DNA of 7,816 bases from Mycobacterium sp. (GTDB lineage: Bacteria; Actinomycetota; Actinomycetes; Mycobacteriales; Mycobacteriaceae). Both the position numbers and the translations under genes were made by a program. Positions 1-4,778 of the stretch are shown here, piece after piece. Where the stretch lies: NCBI GenBank assembly GCA_025965815.1, contig JAOPWF010000554.1, positions 1-7,816 of the forward strand, in the 5' to 3' direction. Below the pieces are notes generated by a model. That model searched no databases. It saw only the letters and a list, made by a program, of their open reading frames with translations, and had not been told where the DNA came from. Every line of letters begins with the position of its first letter. The first letter of the stretch is position 1.

Positions 1-591
1 CCGACCGAGGGCCAGGTCCAGGTGTCCGGTTCCGCGCCGACGCCGGGTATCAGCGCAGGTGTCGTCTTCCAGCAGCCGCGGCTGTTCCCGTGGCGAACGG
101 TGGACGGCAATGTCGACCTGGCGCTCAAGTACGCCAAGGTGCCGCGGGAGCGGCGGGCCGAGCGGCGCGATCAACTCCTGCACCGGGTGGGCCTGGAGGG
201 CACCGCACACCGCAAGATCTGGGAGATCAGCGGCGGCCAGCAGCAGCGGGTGGCGATCGCTAGGGCGCTGGCCGCCGAGACGCCCACGTTCCTGCTCGAC
301 GAGCCGTTCGTCGCACTGGACGCGCTCACCCGCGAACGCCTGCAGGAGGATGTCCGTCAGGTCAGCGCCGAGTCGGGGCGCACCACCGTTTTCGTCACGC
401 ACAGCGCCGACGAGGCCGCCTTCCTCGGATCGCGGATCGTGGTGTTGACGCGCCGGCCGGGGCAGGTCGCGCTGGACCTGCCGGTCGATTTACCCCGCAG
501 CGGGCTCGACCCTGACGAACTGCGCTGCTCGCCCGAGTACACCGAGCTGCGCGCCGAGGTGGGTCGCGCCGTCAGAGCGGCGGCGGCTTAG
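1..591 (+). CDS. ABC importer ATP-binding subunit, nitrate/sulfonate/taurine (SsuB/TauB/NrtD) class, 5' end outside window
   Basis: This is the C-terminal 196 residues of an ABC ATPase; the reading frame is open from base 1, so the start and the Walker A loop lie outside the window. Seen in the visible part: a Q-loop with FQQPRLFPW at residues 23-31, signature ISGGQQQR from residue 76 (a variant of LSGGQ), Walker B FLLDEP at 97-102 with catalytic Glu101, a D-loop (ALD) just after it, and the switch His134 in FVTHSADEA. The segment FQQPRLFPWRTV and the later VLTRRPG are typical of the importer group for nitrate, sulfonates, taurine and related small anions. It would work on the cytoplasmic face with a permease and a lipoprotein binding subunit, presumably encoded upstream. 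The substrate cannot be told from this fragment. The stop TAG is followed by about 300 bases without another forward gene, so it is probably the last gene of its operon. Class is firm; substrate is open. Confidence 0.9.
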   Translation, partial: PTEGQVQVSGSAPTPGISAGVVFQQPRLFPWRTVDGNVDLALKYAKVPRERRAERRDQLLHRVGLEGTAHRKIWEISGGQQQRVAIARALAAETPTFLLDEPFVALDALTRERLQEDVRQVSAESGRTTVFVTHSADEAAFLGSRIVVLTRRPGQVALDLPVDLPRSGLDPDELRCSPEYTELRAEVGRAVRAAAA

Positions 592-639
592 ACATCAAAA
601 CGCTGCACCGTATCAAGGGCGCCAGCGCGGGGGGTGTGG

Positions 640-750
640 CTAAACCGGAGGGTATGCCGGGGGCGGATAGACGCCGCGCAGCAGCCATGCGTACGCGCCG
701 AAGCCATATTCGATTTCGTCGCTGGCGTCATAGTCCGGATTCGGATCCAT
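640..750 (-). CDS. Putative small protein, 36 residues, acidic N-terminus and Pro/Tyr-rich C-terminus
   Basis: This short reverse-strand ORF runs from ATG at 750 to TAG at 640. I do not recognise it. Directly upstream of the ATG lies AGAGGTGAGG (752-761), a reasonable Shine-Dalgarno site, and a TACACT -10 box sits 36 bases further up. The product begins MDPNPDYDASDEIEYGFG (six Asp/Glu in the first 14 residues), has a short central stretch AYAWLLRGVY, and ends PPPAYPPV. There is no Cys, no clear membrane helix and only one basic residue. The composition, with repeated Tyr and Pro, looks like a designed short peptide and not random antisense sequence. It lies tail-to-tail with the ABC gene (stop to stop 48 bases) and head-to-head with the TetR gene, so it could share the palindromic control region. 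It could still be chance; conservation in related genomes would decide. Confidence 0.5.
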   Translation of the reverse strand: MDPNPDYDASDEIEYGFGAYAWLLRGVYPPPAYPPV

Positions 751-786
751 AGCCTCACCTCTCGCGTCGCGGCTGACCTGAGTTGG

Positions 787-792
787 AGTGTA
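787..792 (-). promoter_or_regulatory. Candidate -10 box TACACT for the 36-residue ORF
   Basis: On the reverse strand TACACT fits the mycobacterial -10 pattern TANNNT. It would place a transcription start near 780 and give a leader of roughly 30 bases that includes the Shine-Dalgarno site at 752-761. No TTGACA-like -35 is seen, which is common for mycobacterial promoters. Prediction only. Confidence 0.35.
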
Positions 793-815
793 GACCGGTG
801 GGCCGGGTGGCGAGA

Positions 816-826
816 CCCCTCAGGGG
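816..826. repeat. Perfect odd palindrome CCCCT-C-AGGGG
   Basis: The arms are five bases with a single central base. The element covers the region where the -35 of the reverse-strand promoter (-10 at 787-792) would lie. It is GC-rich and could be a chance event, but it is the first of three inverted repeats in 62 bases upstream of the TetR gene, so an operator role is plausible. Confidence 0.35.
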
Positions 827-836
827 CGATTGCCTA

Positions 837-852
837 AACTGTCCAACCAGTT
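837..852. promoter_or_regulatory. Inverted repeat AACTG-N6-CAGTT, candidate operator
   Basis: The arms AACTG (837-841) and CAGTT (848-852) match perfectly across a six-base spacer. A second, overlapping repeat CAAC-CA-GTTG occupies 844-853. The site lies 46 to 61 bases upstream of the TetR start, in an AT-richer patch of this otherwise GC-rich spacer. TetR proteins usually bind such a palindrome next to their own promoter, so autoregulation is the simplest reading. No binding motif from a known family member was matched. Confidence 0.4.
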
Positions 853-860
853 GATTGATA

Positions 861-877
861 CCCGGACGCGCTCCGGG
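861..877. promoter_or_regulatory. 17-base inverted repeat CCCGGA-cgcgc-TCCGGG, candidate TetR operator
   Basis: Perfect six-base arms surround a five-base centre. The right end is six bases upstream of the -10 box TATAGT (884-889) of the TetR gene, so a protein bound here would block RNA polymerase. The size and position fit a TetR operator, and the arm sequence is GC-rich enough that it could also fold as a DNA or RNA hairpin. Of the three repeats in this spacer it is the best placed for control of the TetR gene. Confidence 0.45.
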
Positions 878-883
878 CCTGCA

Positions 884-889
884 TATAGT
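884..889 (+). promoter_or_regulatory. -10 box TATAGT for the TetR gene, probably leaderless transcript
   Basis: TATAGT ends eight bases before the ATG at 898, so transcription would begin at or within a base or two of the start codon. No Shine-Dalgarno sequence precedes the ATG. Leaderless mRNAs are common in mycobacteria. This supports the upstream start at 898 over the internal ATG at 961. Confidence 0.55.
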
Positions 890-897
890 GAGTCGCC

Positions 898-1611
898 ATG
901 CCATCTGAAGCCGCTAGACCCGATGCTCTTCGCGCAAGCGGCTCATCGCCGTCGAACGGGATGACCCGCCGCGAGGAGCTGCTGTCTGTCGCCACCAAGC
1001 TGTTCGCCGCACGCGGTTATCACGGCACCCGGATGGACGACGTCGCCGACGAGGTGGGCCTGAACAAGGCGACGGTCTACCACTACTACGCGAGCAAGTC
1101 GCTGATCCTCTACGACATCTACAAGCGCGCGGCGGACTTCACTGTGGCGGCCCTGCACGACGACCCGTCGGCGTCGGCGCGGGAGACGATCTACCACTTC
1201 ACCCGCCGGCTCCTGGTCGGCATCGCCAGCGACCTCGAGCAGGCGGCGGTGTACTTCCAAGAGGGTCCCTACATCACCGAGTGGTTCACCGAGGAACAGG
1301 TGGCCTACATCCGCAGGGCGGAAACGCAGGTGTACGAACACGTGCGCGACGTCATCGACCGCGGCATCGCCAGCGGTGAGTTCTATGAGTGCGACTCGCA
1401 CGTGCTGGCCCTCGGCTACATCGGGATGACGCTCGGGTCGTATCGGTGGTTGCGACCGCAGGGCAGGCGCACCGCGAAGGAGATCGCCGTCGAGTTCAGC
1501 ACCGCGCTGCTGCGCGGCCTGATCCGCGACGAGTCGGTACGCGAGACCTCGCCGCTCGGCGTCGAAGTGGGGCCGGCAGGGGAGAAGCCGGAACCGACGA
1601 CAGCGGGGTAG
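898..1611 (+). CDS. TetR/AcrR family transcriptional regulator
   Basis: This 237-residue protein is a one-component DNA-binding repressor or activator. After an unstructured first 21 residues, the N-terminal three-helix domain runs from about residue 22 to 70, with the helix-turn-helix at about 47-66 (MDDVADEVGLNKATVYHYYA), which is the classic TetR pattern. The rest is an all-helical ligand-binding and dimer domain, ending in a segment YRWLRPQGRRTAKEIAVEF (182-200) that resembles, from memory, the C-terminal domain of regulators that sense CoA thioesters of fatty acids or aromatic acids. The last 25 residues are low-complexity. The ATG at 898 was chosen because of the TATAGT box; the internal ATG at 961 also gives a complete domain. 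Three inverted repeats lie upstream. The SRPBCC gene follows after 27 bases with its own promoter. Ligand and targets cannot be named. Confidence 0.9.
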   Translation: MPSEAARPDALRASGSSPSNGMTRREELLSVATKLFAARGYHGTRMDDVADEVGLNKATVYHYYASKSLILYDIYKRAADFTVAALHDDPSASARETIYHFTRRLLVGIASDLEQAAVYFQEGPYITEWFTEEQVAYIRRAETQVYEHVRDVIDRGIASGEFYECDSHVLALGYIGMTLGSYRWLRPQGRRTAKEIAVEFSTALLRGLIRDESVRETSPLGVEVGPAGEKPEPTTAG

Positions 1612-1626
1612 CACGGGACGCGCCCC

Positions 1627-1632
1627 TATAAT
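1627..1632 (+). promoter_or_regulatory. Consensus -10 box TATAAT, leaderless start of the SRPBCC gene
   Basis: A perfect TATAAT lies between the TetR stop and the ATG at 1639, leaving six bases between box and start codon. Normal -10 to +1 spacing then puts the first transcribed base on the A of the ATG. There is no Shine-Dalgarno site. No strong -35 is seen; the box lies in a short AT-rich island within GC-rich sequence. Confidence 0.65.
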
Positions 1633-1638
1633 TTCCCG

Positions 1639-2082
1639 ATGCCGATCGTGAGCAAGACCGTCGAGGTCAACGCCGCAGCGGATGCGATCCTGGCGATCGT
1701 CGCCGATTTCGAGTCGTATCCGGTGTGGAATGACGAGATCAAGGGTTGCTATGTACTGGCCCGCTACGACGACGGCCGGCCCAGTCAGCTGCGGCTCGAC
1801 GTGCTGATTCAGGGGATGCCCGGGACCTACATTTGCGCCGTCTACTACCCGAGCCCGGACCAGATCTACACCGTGTTGCAGCAGGGCGACCTCTTCGAGA
1901 AGCAGGAGCAGACGTTCTCGGTGGTCCCGATGGGCCCGTCGTCGCTGCTGACCGTCGACCTCGACGTCGAGACAAAGGTTGCGATCCCCAAGACCATGGT
2001 CAAAAAGCTCACCGGCCAGGTGCTGGACCATCTCGCCGAGAACCTGAAGGACCGCGCCGAGCAGTTGGCCACCGGCGCTTAG
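1639..2082 (+). CDS. SRPBCC (polyketide cyclase/dehydrase-like) protein, homologue of Rv0164 (TB18.5)
   Basis: The 147-residue product has the START/SRPBCC helix-grip fold layout: a first beta strand (about residues 2-11), the hallmark VADFESYPVWND at 21-32, alternating strands through residue 115, and a long C-terminal helix (about 117-145) that closes a hydrophobic cavity. Such proteins bind lipids or other hydrophobic ligands; some are enzymes. It matches the M. tuberculosis antigen TB18.5 (Rv0164) as I remember it, including ARYDDGRPSQ and HLAENLK, and holds the same place next to mce1R. No signal peptide is seen, so it is probably cytoplasmic. The first in-frame start after the TetR stop is the ATG at 1639. 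The Rv0164 entry carries about 14 extra N-terminal residues before the equivalent Met, which have no start codon here. A link to lipid import is inferred from location only. Confidence 0.9.
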   Translation: MPIVSKTVEVNAAADAILAIVADFESYPVWNDEIKGCYVLARYDDGRPSQLRLDVLIQGMPGTYICAVYYPSPDQIYTVLQQGDLFEKQEQTFSVVPMGPSSLLTVDLDVETKVAIPKTMVKKLTGQVLDHLAENLKDRAEQLATGA

Positions 2083-2083
2083 G

Positions 2084-2773
2084 TCAGGTCCAGATCCCGG
2101 CCCGGTTCAGCTTTTCGGTGAGCCGTTTCGCCCCGTCGGTGAACTGCCAGGTGGTCTGCTCCAACACATCCTTGAGGTCCCGGCGGCGCAGCGCCGCGAT
2201 CAGGTGGCGGTGGTTGTGCACCGCGGCAGCACCCCAGTCCGGGTCGGCCGCGTACACCATCGGCGGCATGTACCGCGCCATGTGCAGCAGGAACCACGAC
2301 AACTTGATCCGACCGGTGGCGTAGTTGAAAGACCGGTGGAAGGCCAACTCCGCGGCCGCGATCGCCTCCGCGTTGCCGGCCTCGACGGTCGACGCGAGCG
2401 CTTCGTTGAGCCGCTCCAGTTCCTCGATCTCGGCGTCGGTGATGCGCTGCGCGGCGGTCGCGGCGAGCTCCTTGGCGATGGTCCCCTGCAGCCAGAAGAT
2501 GTCCAAGATGTCCTGACGGCTCAGCGGCAGGACCACATGGCCACGGTTGGGCTCCAGCCGCACCATGCCCTCGCCGCGCAGCGTCAGCAGCGCTTCGCGC
2601 ACTGGCGTGATGCTGACCCCGAGCTGTGCCGCGGTGTCGTCCAGCCTGATGAAGGTCCCCGGACGTAGCGCCCCGGACATGATGGCCGCCCGCAGATGGC
2701 CGGCGACCTCATCGGACAGCTGCGCCCTGCGCATCGACCGCCGATAAGGTCGTGCTTCAGCCGGTGCATTCAT
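2084..2773 (-). CDS. mce1R: Mce1R, GntR/FadR-family (FCD) repressor of the mce1 operon
   Basis: The product is 229 residues from the ATG at 2773. The N-terminal winged helix-turn-helix spans about residues 18-84 (SDEVAGHLRAAIMSG, then LGVSITPVREALLTLRGEGM, then RGHVVLPL), the GntR hallmark. The C-terminal helical FCD domain covers about 87-220; likely metal or ligand-binding residues are Glu142, His146 (AFHRSF) and the His cluster at 187-190 (HNHRH). The usual Asp of the D-x3-H pair appears as Glu here. Mce1R of M. tuberculosis (Rv0165c) represses the mce1 operon and is divergent from fadD5 exactly as here. The start was set by GGGGAG five bases upstream and by the MNAP N-terminus that I recall in the homologue; the frame is open 17 codons further, to 2824, but without a better site. 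The gene runs convergent with the SRPBCC gene with one base between stops. Confidence 0.93.
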   Translation of the reverse strand: MNAPAEARPYRRSMRRAQLSDEVAGHLRAAIMSGALRPGTFIRLDDTAAQLGVSITPVREALLTLRGEGMVRLEPNRGHVVLPLSRQDILDIFWLQGTIAKELAATAAQRITDAEIEELERLNEALASTVEAGNAEAIAAAELAFHRSFNYATGRIKLSWFLLHMARYMPPMVYAADPDWGAAAVHNHRHLIAALRRRDLKDVLEQTTWQFTDGAKRLTEKLNRAGIWT

Positions 2774-2778
2774 GTGAT

Positions 2779-2784
2779 CTCCCC
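2779..2784 (-). promoter_or_regulatory. Ribosome binding site GGGGAG that fixes the mce1R start
   Basis: On the reverse strand GGGGAG sits five bases before the ATG at 2773. No comparable site precedes the upstream in-frame start at 2824, so the shorter protein is preferred. Confidence 0.6.
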
Positions 2785-2835
2785 GGACTTGTCTGGACGC
2801 CGTCGAGGTCCTAGTGTGACCCAAACGACACCAGG

Positions 2836-2851
2836 TTTGATCAAATATAAC
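2836..2851. promoter_or_regulatory. Palindrome TTTGATCAAA next to TATAAC: candidate Mce1R operator and fadD5 promoter
   Basis: In the 133-base space between the divergent mce1R and fadD5 starts, 2836-2845 is a perfect ten-base palindrome, TTTGATCAAA. It abuts TATAAC (2846-2851), a near-match to a forward -10 box that would start fadD5 transcription near 2858 and give a leader of about 50 bases with the GAGGGGG site. A repressor on the palindrome would cover the promoter. FCD-type GntR proteins bind short palindromes of this size. A further symmetric ATAT-N9-ATAT lies at 2845-2861. I did not compare with a mapped Mce1R site, and the -10 assignment is weak because its last base is C. Confidence 0.45.
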
Positions 2852-2890
2852 GTCGAAATATCACGTCCGCGCCACCGCGCCGCCAAACAC

Positions 2891-2897
2891 GAGGGGG
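2891..2897 (+). promoter_or_regulatory. Ribosome binding site GAGGGGG for the TTG start of fadD5
   Basis: GAGGGGG lies nine bases before the TTG at 2907. An in-frame TAG at 2904-2906 directly precedes that codon, so no longer product is possible, and this site supports TTG as the true start. Confidence 0.65.
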
Positions 2898-2906
2898 CAC
2901 CGGTAG

Positions 2907-4559
2907 TTGACCGCACAGCTCACCGGCCAGTCGAAGACCGCCACCGATCAGCCGTATCTGGCGCGCCGCCAGAATTGGACGAACCAGCTCGCGCGCCACG
3001 CGCTGATGCAGCCGGACACCCCGGCGCTCCGCCATCTCGGTAAGACCACCACCTGGGGCGAACTCAACCGCCGGGTCGAGGGGCTTGCCGATGCCTTGAG
3101 TCGTCGCGGAGTGGGCTTCGGCGACCGGGTCATGATCCTGATGCTCAACCGCAACGAGTTCGTGGAATCCTTCCTGGCGGCCAACGTGCTCGGCGCCATC
3201 GCGGTCCCGGTGAACTTCCGGCTCACCCCGCCCGAGATCGCGTATCTGGTGCAGAACTGCGAAGCCAGCGTCGTCATCACCGAGCCGGTGCTGGCGGCGG
3301 TGGCCACCGGCGTGCGCGACCTGGCGCCGGCGCTCTCCACGGTGATCGTCGCCGGAGCGCCGACAGAGGATTCTGTGCTGGGCTACGAGGACCTGATCAA
3401 CGAGCGGGGTGACGCCCACGAGCCGGTGGACGTCCCCACCGACACCCCCGCGCTGATCATGTACACCTCGGGAACCACCGGCAGCCCCAAGGGTGCGGTG
3501 CTGACACACGCCAACCTGACCGGCCAGGCGATGACGAACCTGTTCACCCACGGCGTGGACATCAACAACGACGTCGGTTTCGTCGGTGTGCCGCTGTTTC
3601 ACATCGCCGGAATCGGCAACATGCTTACCGGCCTGCTGCTGGGCATCCCGACTGTTATCCACCCACTCGGCGCTTTCGACCCCGGCCAACTGCTCGACGT
3701 GCTCGAGGCCGAGAAGGTCACCGGGATCTTCCTGGTGCCCGCCCAGTGGCAGGCGGTGTGCGCCGCGCAACAGGCCAACCCGCGCAACGTCCGGTTGCGG
3801 ATGATGTCGTGGGGAGCCGCACCGGCGTCCGACCCATTGCTGCGCCAGATGGCCGAGGCCTTCCCGGGCACCCAGATCCTCGCCGCGTTCGGCCAGACCG
3901 AGATGTCACCCGTCACATGCATGCTGCTGGGCGACGACGCGATCCGAAAGCTGGGATCTGCCGGCAGGGTGATCCCCACCGTCGCGGCGCGGGTGGTCGA
4001 CGACGACATGAACGACGTGCCGGTCGGCCAGGTCGGCGAGATCGTGTATCGGGGGCCGACGTTGATGGTGGGCTACTGGAACAACCCGGAGGCCACCGCC
4101 GAAGCGTTCGCCGGCGGCTGGTTCCACTCCGGAGACCTGGTGCGAATGGACTCCGACGGCTACGTCTGGGTGGTCGACCGGAAGAAGGACATGATCATCT
4201 CGGGCGGTGAGAACATCTACTGTGCCGAAGTGGAGAACGTGCTTGCCGGCCACCCCGCCATCGTCGAGGTGGCCGTGATCGGCCGTTCGCATGACAAGTG
4301 GGGAGAGGTTCCGGTTGCGGTCGTCGCCATCTCACAGCATGATCTCAGCCTGCAGGATCTGGACGACTTTCTTAAGGAACGATTAGCGCGGTACAAGCAC
4401 CCCAAGGGCCTGGAGGTCGTGGACGCCCTGCCCCGCAACCCGGCCGGCAAAGTGCTGAAGACCGAATTGCGAACCCGGTTTGGAGCGCCCGAAAAGTTGG
4501 CCGCTGAGACCGAATCCCGTTCTGGGGCAAAGGTTTCAGCAGTGCGGCCGGACGGCTGA
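2907..4559 (+). CDS. fadD5: FadD5, fatty-acid acyl-CoA ligase of the mce1 operon
   Basis: The 550-residue product belongs to the adenylate-forming (ANL) superfamily and would activate a fatty acid with ATP to an acyl-adenylate and then to acyl-CoA in the cytoplasm. Motifs in order: phosphate loop YTSGTTGSPKG at 186-196, PLFHIAG at 229-235, WGAAPA at 302-307, FGQTEMSP at 328-335 (acyl/adenine site), HSGD at 407-410, hinge VDRKKDMIISGGENIY at 423-438, and catalytic Lys515 in NPAGKVLK. All expected catalytic residues are present. It aligns along its length with M. tuberculosis FadD5 (Rv0166) as remembered, including the MTAQL start and long identical blocks around the permutation LTHANLTGQAMT. 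The start is TTG because TAG immediately precedes it in frame. In the tubercle bacillus FadD5 has been tied to mycolic acid recycling. The residues after 526 are variable. It leads the operon and is followed by a 215-base leader before yrbE1A. Confidence 0.95.
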   Translation: MTAQLTGQSKTATDQPYLARRQNWTNQLARHALMQPDTPALRHLGKTTTWGELNRRVEGLADALSRRGVGFGDRVMILMLNRNEFVESFLAANVLGAIAVPVNFRLTPPEIAYLVQNCEASVVITEPVLAAVATGVRDLAPALSTVIVAGAPTEDSVLGYEDLINERGDAHEPVDVPTDTPALIMYTSGTTGSPKGAVLTHANLTGQAMTNLFTHGVDINNDVGFVGVPLFHIAGIGNMLTGLLLGIPTVIHPLGAFDPGQLLDVLEAEKVTGIFLVPAQWQAVCAAQQANPRNVRLRMMSWGAAPASDPLLRQMAEAFPGTQILAAFGQTEMSPVTCMLLGDDAIRKLGSAGRVIPTVAARVVDDDMNDVPVGQVGEIVYRGPTLMVGYWNNPEATAEAFAGGWFHSGDLVRMDSDGYVWVVDRKKDMIISGGENIYCAEVENVLAGHPAIVEVAVIGRSHDKWGEVPVAVVAISQHDLSLQDLDDFLKERLARYKHPKGLEVVDALPRNPAGKVLKTELRTRFGAPEKLAAETESRSGAKVSAVRPDG

Positions 4560-4566
4560 CGGGCGT

Positions 4567-4577
4567 GCAAATTTTGC
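4567..4577. repeat. AT-rich odd palindrome GCAAA-T-TTTGC just after fadD5
   Basis: Five-base arms flank a single T, beginning eight bases after the fadD5 stop. It is not followed by a T-run, so it is not a convincing terminator. It could be a protein-binding site upstream of the internal promoter region or chance. Confidence 0.3.
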
Positions 4578-4601
4578 TGGGGCGACGACAGGAGGTTAAT
4601 C

Positions 4602-4778
4602 GTGCGGATGCAGTACGCGCGTGCCCGCCGATCGGGTACATTCCTGTGGTCTGTCTTACTACTAACGAGTAGGGAGCCAGCAGTCACACACGCGGGGTCA
4701 GGGCAAGGAGGGGTGGTGCGAGTCGGTCTGGCGCTGCGCCGCGGTGAGAGTGGCTGCGTCGAGTGGGTACGCCGGTGA
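4602..4778 (+). CDS. Putative leader ORF (58 codons) translationally coupled to yrbE1A
   Basis: A strong AGGAGG (4590-4595) lies six bases before GTG 4602, with ATG two codons later. The frame stays open for 58 codons and its TGA (4776-4778) overlaps the yrbE1A start in the four-base form GTGA, the arrangement typical of translational coupling. The peptide starts MRMQYARARRSGTFLWSVLL: a basic N-terminus followed by a hydrophobic stretch. It contains rare codons for this GC content (TTA-CTA-CTA at 4656-4664, AGG) and its third-position GC is lower than in the neighbouring genes, so it looks more like a regulatory leader than a conserved protein. A second initiation site in the same frame (AAGGAGG at 4705, GTG at 4713 or 4716) would yield about 20 residues with the same stop. 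I recognise no family. Whether it is translated is inference. Confidence 0.35.
   Translation: MRMQYARARRSGTFLWSVLLLTSREPAVTHAGSGQGGVVRVGLALRRGESGCVEWVRR
4637..4642 (+). promoter_or_regulatory. Candidate -10 box TACATT of an internal promoter before yrbE1A
   Basis: TACATT fits TANNNT and would start transcription near 4648-4649, inside the fadD5-yrbE1A spacer. An internal promoter has been described in the same spacer (Rv0166-Rv0167) of M. tuberculosis, to my memory. No -35 match is seen at the expected place. Transcripts from here would lack the GTG at 4602 but include the second site at 4705-4718. Confidence 0.4.
4659..4672 (+). repeat. Inverted repeat CTACT-AACG-AGTAG in the yrbE1A leader
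   Basis: Perfect five-base arms surround a four-base loop; pairs further out (4655-4656 with 4675-4676) could extend the stem past one mismatch and a wobble. It lies about ten bases downstream of the predicted internal transcription start, overlapping the rare leucine codons of the leader ORF. It may be an operator or an RNA hairpin. Confidence 0.4.
4705..4711 (+). promoter_or_regulatory. Strong Shine-Dalgarno AAGGAGG that is not in front of yrbE1A
   Basis: This is the best ribosome binding site in the spacer, yet it lies 51 bases or more before either usable yrbE1A start (4763, 4775), and the yrbE1A frame has a stop at 4745-4747. It is positioned only for GTG 4716 (four-base gap), or with tighter spacing GTG 4713; both are in the leader-ORF frame that ends at the yrbE1A start. 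Confidence 0.5.

Noticed and set aside
592..640. Possible terminator after the ABC gene
   Set aside because: Only weak pairing (GCCA with TGGC across a 12-base loop) and no T-run; not a convincing terminator for either strand.
634..837. Forward 67-codon frame in the spacer after the ABC gene
   Set aside because: No ribosome binding site, atypical composition, and it is antisense to the better-supported 36-residue ORF.
943..2031. Long reverse-strand open frame (362 codons) over the TetR and SRPBCC genes
   Set aside because: It is the antisense shadow of two well-supported genes, with Arg/His/Asp-rich composition typical of antisense frames in GC-rich DNA and no ribosome binding site.
2841..3770. 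Reverse-strand open frame (309 codons) over fadD5
   Set aside because: Antisense shadow of a ligase with all motifs intact; its start would lie inside fadD5.
4567..4577. GCAAATTTTGC as a fadD5 terminator
   Set aside because: Stem of five weak pairs with a one-base loop cannot form an RNA hairpin and no T-run follows; kept only as a palindrome.
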